From assembly GCA_964017065.1 (NCBI GenBank), contig OZ024784.1:17217152-17281151 (forward strand): DNA of 64,000 nucleotides, read 5' to 3'. Source of the stretch: Haliclona indistincta (lineage: Eukaryota; Porifera; Demospongiae; Haplosclerida; Chalinidae). Below, one piece after another: positions 39,862-51,664 of the stretch. The stretch's first letter is position 1; each line of letters begins with the position of its first letter. Made by a program: the position numbers and the translations under genes. A model generated the notes under the pieces. It ran no database searches and was not told where the DNA came from. It saw nothing but the letters and a program-made list of their open reading frames with translations.

Positions 39862-40457
39862 ATGGCAGGACAAAAGTGGGCATGGGTGGTTGTCGTAGCC
39901 TCTGTCGCTTTTATGGTATGGCTGCGGAGCAGAAACAAAGAGAATGCAGACCGTGAGGAGCTGCTCCAGTATCTGGATAAGCGCAATCTGAAGAACGCCT
40001 ATTCTAAGTTGCTGGAGAAAGGTTAGGAACACGTGTTGATGAGGAATCGAGTCAATCGACCGTTTTACACGACACTTTAGGTATTGAAAATACATATCAA
40101 CTAGAGCAACTTACTGATGATGACATAAAGTCCTGGATGATTGAGGAAAATGATCTGTTGAAGGTAGTCAATGTCGTTCATAAGGAGAAAAAAGATCGTA
40201 TGACTCTGTTTGGTGAGTTGAGACAGAGCTTGGTGCAGGATTGATCATGTACTGATGCAGGAGCTGTCTGGACACTGTTCAGGATGGTGGTTATACTAGG
40301 ATTTATCATCATTGCAGTGCTAGTTGGTGGTAGGTATAATACAGTGTGTAGATACTAGATAATGTACGTGTAGACTCAAATCTGTCAGAGTGTAGTGTAT
40401 GAGATTGTGGTAGTGTTAGTAATGAGGGTATACAGTGCTTTCTTCTCCTTCACTGTC

Positions 40458-40526
<69 letters not shown>

Positions 40527-43500
40527 GTCTTGCAGTTGTTATCTTCCTCTGTCTGAGATCAGACATGGCTATCCAGTGGGTGGATGTGGGCAATGTTGTT
40601 GCTCGTTTTGTTGCTGCTATTGTCACCACTTTCACTGTGGGCTTAGCCAATATATTTATGACGGCCATCACAGGTAATCGAGTTAGACAGCAGCCTCCTG
40701 CCCAGGCAGCCTATACCAGGCATGGCGGCTGCCAGAGAATAGTGCAACCGAAACCAGGTATGTGAGCTAGCGAGCAAGTGAGTGACAGCAGCTAGTGTGT
40801 CTATGTGATGTCTGTGTGTTTTTTACAACTCCTGAGATGCTGACCAAGTCATGATAGTGGTATCAAGTGAACTTTCAATGTAGTATCACAGCTTGTAGTT
40901 GGCAGGCTACATTAATCTGTTGTAACTGTACAATACACTGTGTACTCCTTCAGTTCATCTCAAGTAAACAACTTTAGCTTATTTTTTGAAATTTTATTTT
41001 ACAGATTTTAATCTTGGGTTGTACGATCGAATTAGGGGTAAATATCTGGACAACAGCAAGACCATTGTGGAGTGGAATTGTGACGAGTTCCCTGAAGTGG
41101 GTAGACCTACTGTGATCACACTACATGTAAGTTGTTCATCCATCCATCCATCCATCCATCCATCCAACCATCCATTTCTTTTTCTCTCTCTAGTTCAAAT
41201 GCAGGAACGGCACTCCATACTGTTTGCAGGCATCAGACAAGTTCCAGTCCACCATCAATCATCTTCGTACCAATACTGTCATACCTCATGTTGTTGAGCC
41301 GTCTCTCATGGTCAACGAGGACAGCATCAAAGTGTCCTTCTCTGCACGTCTGTCAGGCGACTACTCCATAGATCTCAGAATCAATGGTTACAAAATAGGC
41401 GGAACACTTATCACTAAAACATATAGACCGGGTAGGTAGTGTGATAGCTTACATTATGACTTACGTTATGTACTCTTACAGGTCCGGTCGATGCTAGTAA
41501 GACCATCTTTCTGCAACAGAGCAATACTATAGTGGTGACCAGTGGATTCTATCACAGTATGCAGGTCGCACCTAAAGATGTGTTTGGTAACCCAGCCATC
41601 ATATCTCAAGAGTTCCTCACTACTGAGATAAGAAGAGTGAGCCATAAACACACTATAGCCTGGTATCTGGTTTCCTAGAACTTATGATTGTGTTTACAAT
41701 AGATTAATTCATTGAAATGCAATACAGTATTACTGGTCTTGAATACACTACTGTAGGGTGGACCCAGTGGAGAGCTGATCAATCCAGAGTGTGTGGTAGA
41801 CTTAGCTGGGGCTAACAGGTACGAGCTACTGCTCAAAGTTGAGGAGCCTGGGCACTATGTAGGTTGTGTCAAGTACGAAGGACAGGCGATAGGTCCTTCA
41901 TGCATCTCGATCATATGCCTGAGCGGTGAGTGAATATTGTTAGGTTTACATAGCAAGCTCTGTCAACCATTATAAACATGAACTGAAGAAGCCTCTGTTT
42001 GTTATACACAGACGCTGACAATGTGACTGTGGACAAGTATGTTACTAAGAGATCGTTTCTGGCTGGGTACTATGAGGCACAGTTGCTCCCACCAACAGGG
42101 AAACCAAGAAAAGTGTTTTGTTACATATCACCCAAAGTATTGCAGTCAAATTTTAATTTTTAGTGTTTTTTGACATTTTTGTTCTCTAGCAATTTCAAGT
42201 TAGAGAATACTTTATTGGTATTATTCCTAAAAGATCGTACACGTGTAAAGTGTGTCCGTCTACTAGGGTATGATATTGTGTGCACTTGTACTATGGAATG
42301 CCTATCCTTCTCTCTCTCAGCTCATTTTTGATGAAGAGCCAGGCAAGTTCACTCTCGACGACGGCTACCAACAATCTCTCAGTTTTTACTCTTCCCAAAG
42401 AGAAGTATTGGCTGCGACTTACTACAGATATCTCCTCAAGAACATCGGTAAGCAGAGCAAGCTACTGTTGCTGTTCATGTTTCTCCCTGGACAGGTGGGT
42501 CTGAAAAGTTCCAGGACAAAAGGACGTTCTTTTATAATGAAGTGAAGAAGCTACGAACACATTGGAACAGAGGAGAAGTTACTCTACTCATCGACAGAGA
42601 CTCTGTACTAGATAGTGTGAGTGGGCCCCTGCTATTAGTCCTAATCAAGTTATGTACTATTCTGTTTACTTGGTTAGGCAATGGCAGCTACTCGTTGGTT
42701 TAGCAGTTCAGATTGGTACAAGAAATTTAACGTAGAATTCAAAGGAGAGGAAGGCATGTTTATATGCTTGTCACAATAATGTGTAGTTGATATTGTCCCT
42801 TCCTGGCAGGTCTCGACTGGGGTGGAGTGAGTAGAGAGCTGTTTGAGTTGGTCTGTGTTCAGCTGTTTGATCCTCAATATGAATTATTCATGAGATTCAA
42901 GGACGACCCTCAAGCACTGGTAAGTTACTACCGGGGCATAGATATTGCGCAACATGTGAATTATAGCACTGTATCTATGCATGCTGTTATACATTCTTTT
43001 GTGTTTCAAGCAAAATAGAGCATAGAAACTGCGGAATGATGCATATGGTGCATCTATGCATGGTTTTATTTTTGCTCTAGGTTCATCCCAATCCAAAGAG
43101 ACCTGGTCATTGGAAGATGAAGCATTATGAGTTTGCTGGGAGGGTGGTGGGCAAGTGTTTCTACGAGTCAGCACTGGGTAACCCACTGTTCGTGAAGGCC
43201 CGTTTCACCAGATCATTCCTAGCACAAATCATCGGTTTACGTATTAATCACAAGGTCTGTGAATACTTGTGCTATGATGTTTGATTTTACTTGTTTTGTA
43301 GTATTTTGAGAGTGATAACCCAGAGCTGTTCACAACCAAGGTACAGTATATCAGAGACAATGATGTGAGTGACCTGGACCTAGTGTTTGCTGAAGAGGAG
43401 TATGACTCTGGTGGAGGAACACCTGTGGTGAGTATGTGGACATGTGATAGTGTGAGGGTGTGAGTGTGTGACATGTGATGGTGTGAGTGTGAGTGAGACA

Positions 43501-44617
43501 TGTGATGGTGTGAGTGTGAGACATGTGATAGTGAGTGAGACATGTGATGGTGTGAGACATGTGATGGTGTGAGTGTGTGACATGTGATAGTGTGAGACAT
43601 GTGATGGTGTGTGACATGTGATAGTGTGAGACATGTGATGGTGTGTGACATGTGATAGTGTGAGACATGTGATGGTGTGTGACATGTGATAGTGTGAGAC
43701 ATGTGATGGTGTGTGACATGTGATAGTGTGAGACATGTGATGGTGTGTGACATGTGATAGTGTGAGATATGTGATGGTGTGTGACATGTGATAGTGTGAG
43801 ACATGTGATGGTGTGAGTGTGAGACATGTAATGGTGTGAGTGTGTGACATGTGATGGTGTGACAGTGACTGTTGTTTTGTTGTCGTAGGTTGTTCCTCTC
43901 ATTGACAAAGGAGCAGAGATTGGTGTCACCAATCAGAATAAAATGCAGTATCTCAACCTGCTGGCACAGTATCAGCTAGCTAAATCAGTCAAAGAGGAGG
44001 TGGAACACTTCCTTAAAGGTAAGACAACTTACTGTTGAGAAGTCAGACTGTGAGATACTTCTTGAAATGCATTTTCACTTTCAGGACTCAATGATATTAT
44101 TCCAGACAATCTACTGAGTATGTTCGACGAAAATGAACTCGAGGCAAGACCAGCTCCTCTTTATTGCTGATTATTCACTGTTTTCTCTACAGCTACTCAT
44201 GTGTGGGTTAAGTACAGTAAGTTACAGTGATATGAAGCAGCATGCTGAGATAAGTGGATCAGACGAGACATTCAAGAAAGTTGTGTCGTGGTTTTGGACA
44301 ATGATCATCGGCTTCACACAAGAAGAGATGGCGAAGCTACTACAGTTTGTTACCGGTTGCTCTCAGCTCCCGCCTGGCGGCTTTAAAGAGTTGAGACCGC
44401 CCTTCAAGATCTCGTACACTCCTACCCACGGCAGACTCCCCACCGCACACACTTGGTCAGTATGGTAGAAATAGCTCAATGTGTGTACTTTATTCTTTGT
44501 TTCTTTTCCGTCAGTTTCAATCAGCTTTGTCTCCCAACTTATGACTCATATGAACAATTTCAACAGTCTCTCACAATGGCTATCAATGAGGGCTCTGAAG
44601 GATTTGGGTTTGCATAG
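39862..44617 (+). CDS. AREL1: AREL1-like HECT E3 ubiquitin ligase with transmembrane/SAM-like N-terminus
   Basis: Start MAGQKWAWVVVVASVAFMVW (first hydrophobic anchor; exon 39862-40021). The next residues, completed in exon 40081-40212, look like a SAM-like helical domain (LLQYLDKRNLKNAYSKLLEK, LTDDDIKSWMIEENDLLKVV). Exons from 40261 and 40536 give a long membrane helix (MVVILGFIIIAVLVGVVIF) and another hydrophobic stretch. Filamin-type/Ig-like repeats span about 41005-42150. The HECT domain spans about 42500-44617: GLDWGGVSRELFELVC, YEFAGRVVGKCFYESALG, RFTRSFLAQIIGLR, ELELLMCG, QFVTGCSQLPPGGF and the active site HTC-FNQLCLPTYDSYEQF. The catalytic Cys codon is split TG|T by an intron. Human AREL1 ubiquitinates IAP antagonists. 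The SAM-like part is not a feature of human AREL1 that I know of. Confidence 0.83.
40462..40523 (+). repeat. (TC)n microsatellite at a 3' splice site of the first AREL1-like gene
   Basis: The TC tract lies just before gttgtcttgcag and the membrane-helix exon that starts at 40536. Confidence 0.95.
41124..41172 (+). repeat. (CATC)n microsatellite in an AREL1-like intron
   Basis: Tandem catc/atcc units fill a short intron that ends in ctctctag at about 41193. Confidence 0.9.
43438..43862 (+). repeat. 17-bp minisatellite in a HECT-domain intron
   Basis: It consists of tandem copies of a 17-base unit, gtgtgWgacatgtgatR. Two variants alternate to give a 34-base higher-order period, most regular at about 43570-43800. 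The array fills the intron between exons ending GGTPVV and starting VPLIDKG. It lacks stops on the reverse strand in several frames only because of its short period. Confidence 0.9.
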
Positions 44618-46289
44618 CATTGACAGGGCTTTTAAAATTTTATTCATGTTGAAAATATTTATTTGAATGCATCTATTTACACTTGGTTGAGCGCATGCAT
44701 GCAGTCAGCAAGTTGAGGTCTAAATTCTTGTTTTGTTGGAAAATTTTGGGTGTAGTATAAGTCAATTTTACAAACATACATAAAATTATACATTTCACAA
44801 ATGAGTTAAGAAATTTTGAAACAGGTGGTGGTGTGATATATTTACAAAGTCTGTGTCATGATTTGGTCACTCTAGTAAGAATCCTTCGTTTCCTTCATTG
44901 ATCGCAATCTGTAGACATCTTCTGAACTGCTCAAATGAGTCGTAATCAGACAAGCACAAGTGGTTGAAACTGAGAAGAGAGCCCTTTCATGAATGACATT
45001 CAAATAGCTCATGTCACTCACCATGTATGGGCATACGGCAGCCTGTTGGGTGTGCCTCCGCTGGCAGCGATAAGGAAGGGAGGGCGGAGCTCTTTGAACC
45101 CTCCTGGAGGAAGTTGAGAGCTGCCAGTGACAAACTGTACCAGTTTGGCTAGTTCCTCCTGACTGAACTCTCCCACTACAGCCCAGAACCAGTCCATCAC
45201 TTGCCGGAAGTGAGATCCTTGACCTCGTACTTGTGTGTTTTGGCGCAAATCAGTAAAGCTAATCTCTTGCATGCCACACATTAGCAGCTGTAAGAGAAAC
45301 ACAGTGCAGCATCATTTTAAATTGTGTGAACTGGTTGAAAAACTGTTTACACAGATTATCAGGAAGATTTCAAATTTGAGGCATTGTATTTTTCTTCTCA
45401 TAAGGATTCTGGGTGTTTCTCATAAGGATTCTGGCCAATATTTTTTTCCTGCTATTTCCCATCATGAGAAAAACCCAATTGCATACATGTTAACAATTAT
45501 TTTGCTGTAGCACAAGTGTACACCAATTTAGTATGGAATTTCGCCAGTTTGAAATTTTTCTTAATTGCATATGTTAGCCTACTGCATTAGATTACCTCTA
45601 GCTCACTCTCATTGAAAATACTGAGCAGTTCTTCAGGAATAATTTGATGCAGACCTGAAATGCAACAATGAGACCAGAGATACAAGTTGTAAAGAACTAG
45701 TCACCTTTGAGAAAGTGAACAATTTCATCAGCAACTTGTGATACTAGTCGATACTGAGCAATGTTGTTGAGATAATCCATCTTGTTTTCATCAGTCACTC
45801 TCTTATTCTCACCACCTGGTCCAAGAGCAACAGTCTACAGAACAAGATACGGGCAAAGATAAGTAGATTTTTAAAATGAGGTAGGTACTTACAGTTGGTG
45901 ATACTACTCCATCATGTTCCTCGTACACATCTTCAGTGAATCTCAGACTCATGTCAAGATCACTGATGGTAGTGTTCTTGATCACAGTCACCTTGTGCTG
46001 GTACAGGTCAGGATCGTCCGTCTCAAAATGCTAGTAAAGAAGCACACCGGATTCACAGCAAATAATAATCCTGACGGCTCTTACCTTCCACGTCACTCTG
46101 AGACCGATGATTTGTGCTAGGAATGATCTGGTGAAGCGAGCCTTCACAAACAGCGGATTACCAATGGCGGTCTCATAGAGACACTTGCCCACCACCTTCC
46201 CTGCAAACTCATAATGACTGAGCTTCAACTTTGACCTTCTCTTTCGTCGTGTATTAGGATGCACCTAAAAAAATATGATGCATGTAATT

Positions 46290-46358
46290 TAGCCTTGTCC
46301 ACCGCCCCCGCATTTTAACACCCTCGCATAATTAAAATCTTTGCCGGGATGAGGCTAA
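46290..46358. mobile_element. 69-bp fold-back element with 9-bp target duplication
   Basis: It is flanked on both sides by CATGTAATT (46281-46289 and 46359-46367). The ends are inverted (tagcct..tcc at left, gggatgaggcta at right). It sits inside an intron of the minus-strand AREL1-like gene. It is too small to encode anything and is best read as a tiny MITE or a deletion derivative. Confidence 0.55.
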
Positions 46359-48336
46359 CATGTAATTATTACATATAACACACAGATCTATTCATTCATT
46401 ACTCCAGCGAATAGTGATCCACTTACCAAGCCTTGTTTGCATTCATCGTTGAATCTCATGAACAGTCCATCATTGCCGTCAACACCAAACAGTTGATCAC
46501 AGAGACATCCAAACATCTCCCGAGACACTCCACCGACATCGATACCTAGCGACACAAACATTATAGTAAATCAACTGATTCGTGGATAATAATACCTGGT
46601 TCGCCCTGAAATTTCACATAGAAATGTCTTCTCCAGTCTTTGGGTTTCATTCTCTTAGTAGCAGTCATCACCTATACATAAAATACATGATTGATAAATT
46701 CAAGCAACAAAAAATTTAACATTTTAAGTTATATTAATACTGCTTACACTTTTCAATAGTTTGGTTCTTTCAACTGCTACAGCGATTTCACCGCCATCAG
46801 TAGCCAGCTTGGTCACCTCATTACTAAAGAACTGCTTCTTGTCAGCAAACACACTCCCACCACCTGAGATCAAGAAATAATAAGTGAATCTCTTTGATGT
46901 GTTACCATATCGATGCAAACCATCGAGACAGCCCCCTATTATATAATTCTAACATCAAAGCAAAGGGATTACTTAGAAAGTTGAGAAAATCAAAGCAGCG
47001 ATCAGGAAACACAGCTGCAACCTCACACCTGACCTTCAACTGTGATAACCTTTGCCTTACCTGTATTTTTGTGAAGAAACTTGCTGAATATTGCAGCAAT
47101 CACTTCTCTGTGGTCTGATCTCAGTGTTATAGCATTATGTAATCCATCATCAATAGTGAACACTCCAGGCTCTTGGTGCATGATGAACTGTAGCACAAAG
47201 TGACAATAACTAAAATGTTTCTTGTTCTAAAAATGTGAATACAATGTAACTAGCAGGATCTCTTCGTAACAGCTGTCTTGAGTATCGAGGAGTAAGCTTG
47301 GTAGTAGTATTACAATAGTTATATACACAGTAAGTCTCAATGGAGGAGTCCTTTTGGACATGATGACATCAGCATTATAGTATTGCCTACCTTTGTTGCA
47401 TGACAGACTCTGCATGTGAATACGCGTGAAGTGATGAGCTTGAAGAGAGCAAAGTCTCGAACTTGAAAAAGCTGTAGAAACAAAAAGCTGATTGGAGAAC
47501 ATGTACGTCCTATAACTCACTCGTGGTGAAATGAAACACTGGACTTTCTTCGGCTTAGCTTTCTCAGATCTGAGTAGCTGTGCCTCGTAACCAATACGCA
47601 GAAACAACTGTTGAACATTTTCTTCTACCATTGAAATCCCCTTGTCTGAGAGGAAAATTAAGATCCACAAGGACATAGCAGTAGTGGTCTACTAACCTGT
47701 GAGACAGTATATTTGAACACTGGGAATACCCATTGTAGAGCCATCATACACAACACATCCTTCATAGTAACCCGGCGTGTCTACCTTCCACGATAACTTG
47801 TAATAACCAACGTCGATGTGTTCCGACTTAGTCAGTTCCACATGGCTGGGCACTTCAGGACCATCTGGGCCTCCCTGTAACATACCTCAATCACAACAAG
47901 TATTCGTAACATATGTTGCTCACAAGGATAGCTCTGAAGTTGAACAACGATGAATCGATTGTTGCTAAGTTGTCGTACTGGTCCTTTGGGCAGAACAACA
48001 AGCTCTGATACTCATTGCATCTTGTGATGATAAAACTGTTTTGAAATGGAAAAACCGTTTTACGAGAATCGGGAGGACCTGCAAGAAAAGAGATAAGATA
48101 TGAAAACTAGGAAATAAAATCTTACCACTTTGGTAACTTCTCGTGTGCTGGATTCCACCTATCAACTTGTCATTGATAGTCAGTTTAACCTGATAATTCC
48201 CAGACTTCCTAGCAATAAATGATATTCTGACGCTCTCGCTACCAGTTAGACTGTCAACAGGTTCTTGAATATATTGCAGTGGGTCCGAGGTATTGAGAGA
48301 TATAACCGAACATTTAAAGACATCCGTATTGTCTAA

Positions 48337-48798
48337 GGCTGCGTTTACACGTAGACGATCAGTACAAAAACGGGGAAATGTATTTGGATTCAACTCCATC
48401 GTTTTTGCTGTTTACACGGCTCCGTTTTGGCTGTTTTTCCAGCGGAAGCAAATGGAATGTGGGCGTGCCGTTTTCGTGCGAGCTTGCTAACACTCGCTCA
48501 TACGCAAGAACCAGCGAAGGAAACGCAATTTTTCTTAGATAGATGTCGTTTTAGGGCTCGTGCTAGTATTCTCTGCGAGTATGAAGGCTGAGATGTACTC
48601 ATATCAAAAGTGTGTATTCGTTTTTGGTGTTTACACGAGCGTTTTTCATGCCTCCGTATTCCAAGTCTCCACTTAAGTCTCCGTTTTCAAAAGTCTCCGT
48701 TTTCAGGCGAGTTTTCATCGTATGAGTGTAAACGAGAGGCCTAACCGGAGACAAATGTCTGCGTTTTTGCCTGAAATCGTCTTCGTGTAAACGGGGCC
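48337..48798. mobile_element. 462-bp MITE with terminal inverted repeats and TAA target duplication (Harbinger-like?)
   Basis: The left end ggctgcgtttacacgtagac and the reverse complement of the right end, ggccccgtttacacgaagac, match at most positions. A TAA triplet flanks both sides (48334-48336 and 48799-48801), as expected for PIF/Harbinger-type insertion. Further GTTTACAC/GTGTAAAC words occur inside. Removing the element and one TAA restores a continuous open frame (VYVLDNTDVF) in the AREL1-like copy 2 gene. There is no transposase, so it is non-autonomous. Confidence 0.78.
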
Positions 48799-49199
48799 TA
48801 AGACATACACCTCAGAGTTTCGTCTGAAAAACTGTACATGTACAAAACAACGAGATGAATAAATATTTCAGCTATCTCGTCTCACACCCTCTTTCGTAAT
48901 CACCTGTATCGTAGCTACAGTGGTGCCTCCAACAGTTGCTTGGTCTAGCTGATTCCAAGTGACTGTGCATTGGTCAGGATCAAGCCAGAGCAGTGTTGGA
49001 TCTGGTGAAGCGTGTCTTGAACGTATTCTGAGAGAAAGTGTACTCCCTCGAATTGAATCTGTGTCTAGTAGAGATAGAGAGGCTCATACACAGCACGAGC
49101 AGTGTCTGTTGTCACATGTGACTCACTTGTAGATGGCTGCGGTCGGATGGAAGGACATGGCTCTCTGTTGGGCTTCACGCAAGAAATGCAGTTACCCAT

Positions 49200-49489
49200 G
49201 CTAGCAGTAGATCAGTGACAATAACGACAAATCTGCATCGCTGTTTGATCGATACTAACGGGTTTTTAGGCCGATCCAGTCATACTGTCCTCCGTTGTGT
49301 CAACCATGTGCATAGCCGTATTGTTGCACATTATCATTCAGATTGCGTCAAAGATATTCATTGCCACGAGTATAAAATCGTATTCATATAGCAAAGCAGC
49401 CTAAAAGTGCAAAACGGCTCCTCCTCCTTCGCTCTCACCTTTCTCCTCGATCTAGTTCTCTCTCACAGTAGCATGGCTGTCCGATGACC
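49200..49489. promoter_or_regulatory. Divergent promoter region between AREL1-like copies 2 and 3
   Basis: 290 bp between divergent start codons. A short upstream ATG with an early stop (ATGGCTGTCCGATGA, from about 49473) and an in-frame ATG at 49484 precede the chosen start of copy 3. Confidence 0.4.
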
Positions 49490-51620
49490 ATGGGTTGCTT
49501 ATGGTCACGAAAATCTTCCGTTGATCAAACGGATCCGCCCTCTCCCGATCCTACACGGCCTCTTCTACGAAGTGAGTTTGATCACAGCAACCTTGTTTAG
49601 TGTCACATAACAGTAGATCATATGACTGCATATTCTGTGACAATCTAGAGAAGTCACAGCCACGCCCTTGGTAGATTCTATAGTAGTACCTTCAGTTGTT
49701 GTTCTAATTTACACTAGCTGCATGCAGCCACACCCTCTAGCTATACTGGTCACAGTTTACATTTGCTGCATACAGGTAATAGGAATAGATCAACAGGAAG
49801 AAGAAGAACTCCTGTGCATTGGAACACGCTCGATCCTGCATCGTGTGAAGTGATATGGAATCACAGTAACAACTCGCCAGTTGGTAGTACGACTGTTGCA
49901 ACTATCAATGTGAGTATCAAGATAATTAATTTATTATAATGTGCTTTAAAATAATTATACTCTCCTTATCCACTAGTTCAAATGTGGTGGAGGCTCTTCC
50001 TACAAACTCTCAGTATTCGATCGATTCTATTGCTCTATAGTGCACACTCGTACAGATCGACAGGTGCAGTGTATCATAGAGCCCTCCACTTCACTAGCTG
50101 GTAGCGACACTGCCAAGGTATCGTTTGTGGCTCGTGAAGCTGGCAACTACCAGGTTGAATTCATGATCAACACGCAAGGTGTAGGCGCCAGATACTACAA
50201 CAGAAAATACCTTCCTGGTGAGTTCTTTGCAAAGTGTTTGTGGTATAGGAAGGCTATGTGTTTGTGACTTTGCCTAATCTGAGATATAGTGTGGTTGGTA
50301 CAGAGGTTGAGCACATAGTCTCATGGTGTAGTCATGTATTAGTATGAAACTGTTGACATAACCTTCTATGTCTATTACTCCCCCTATCTTCCTCTTTTCA
50401 TCTTTGATTTTACATTTATGGGTAATCTCTAATATTTACAGGACCTCCAGACTATAAGAAAACTATCTTCTATAATCAAACTGAACACCTGGTAGCTAGA
50501 CAAGGCTCATATCACTACTTCACTCTGGCTCTGAGAGATCAGTATGAAAACATTGCCACCTCTGTACCTGATCTGTTGACGATGATTGTCAGAAGAGTAA
50601 GTTATATTCAGAGAGAGATGATAAGTTGCATTTAAACCACAGAGTACACGTATGATAATAATTATCATTGTCTACTGTACTAACTGTCATACTCGCTGCA
50701 TACCATACTGGCACACATGCTTACAGGATCATATCTGTTGAATTACAAAAAGGTTAAGCTACATATTTCATTGTCAGATACATGACCACAAAGAAGTGTT
50801 GCTCATACAGCAGACGAAATAGCCTCTAAGAACTACGTTTTACTGGTCGTCAAAGATGCTTGTCCAGGTCATTGCACTGCAGTCCTGACAGGTGTGCAAA
50901 TAGCTGCTTCATGTATTACTGAACTCCTACGTTAGAATAATTATAATAACATAATATCAGTGAGGTATGCAAATCAAAAAGAAGCTATGCAGAACTATTG
51001 TTTTAGTCTTAGTATGTCAATGGCTATGTCAATGTTGCTGTACTTTAGGATAGTGCCGATGGTCGAGTGATAGATGCAGAGTGTTTGGTTGATCCACTGG
51101 ACGATGAGCGCTATGAGGTGTCCTTCAAATTGAGAGAGCCTGGTTACTATGTGGGGAGAGTGATGTACGATAACAAGCAACTCCATCGGAATCCCATGGA
51201 ACTGTTCTGTTTGTCTGGTTAGCAAGACGACAATGTCTGATACTGATTTTTGTTCTTTCTGCAGATGATGGATTAGCAAGAGTTGAAGAGAATGTTCAAC
51301 AACGGTTCTTAGTAGTTGGTTACGACTGCCATCTAGTGATACCTGGCAGCAAAAAGCTGAAGAAAGTGAAGTGCTTTATTTCGCCAAGAGTAAGATAAAG
51401 TTGTCATGCGTGATGTAGTGAGATGTTTATCTCCTTGAAGCAATTTCAAGTGAGAGAGTACTCAGTATTTCAGCTCATCTCGTCTAGAGTGTTTACATGT
51501 CGTGTCTGTAATGCAACCAAGGTTAGTGGACTGCAAAAAAATATCATTTTCTTTTGCACCCACTCATTCATACTCCTACACACCTATTCAGTCACTCAAT
51601 ACAACTTCTCTCTCTCTCTC

Positions 51621-51664
<44 letters not shown>

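Larger units (their letters stand above)
44867..49199 (-). pseudogene. AREL1-like HECT E3 ligase, copy 2; putative N-myristoylated; coding exon interrupted by an inserted element
   Basis: The gene starts at 49199 with MGNCISCVKPNREP, an N-myristoylation-type start with nearby cysteines. Exon 2 (about 48905-49065) reads LDPDQCTVTWNQ. The filamin exon starts near 48837 (FFRRNSEVYV) but is interrupted at 48337-48798 by an inverted-repeat element before resuming at DNTDVFKCSVISL. Read through, the element brings stop codons. The remaining filamin and HECT exons are intact: DVGGVSREMFGCLCDQLFG, YEFAGKVVGKCLYETAIG, RFTRSFLAQIIGLR, SSQLPPGGF, active-site HTC-FNHLCLSDYDSF, stop at 44867. The well-kept HECT part means the insertion is recent, or that the element is removed by splicing. 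No in-phase splice was found by eye. It is divergent from copy 3. Confidence 0.68.

Noticed and set aside
43438..43862. Regularly spaced repeats that could suggest a CRISPR array
   Set aside because: The units are contiguous with no unique spacers, and the host is a eukaryotic intron.
43244..43932. Overlapping reverse-strand frames of 150-190 codons rich in Ser-His-Thr-Ile
   Set aside because: They arise from the 17-bp minisatellite, whose period and composition avoid stops; no homology and no start context.
48293..48490. A 65-codon frame across the left part of the MITE
   Set aside because: It consists of element sequence plus antisense of an AREL1-like exon, with no independent support.
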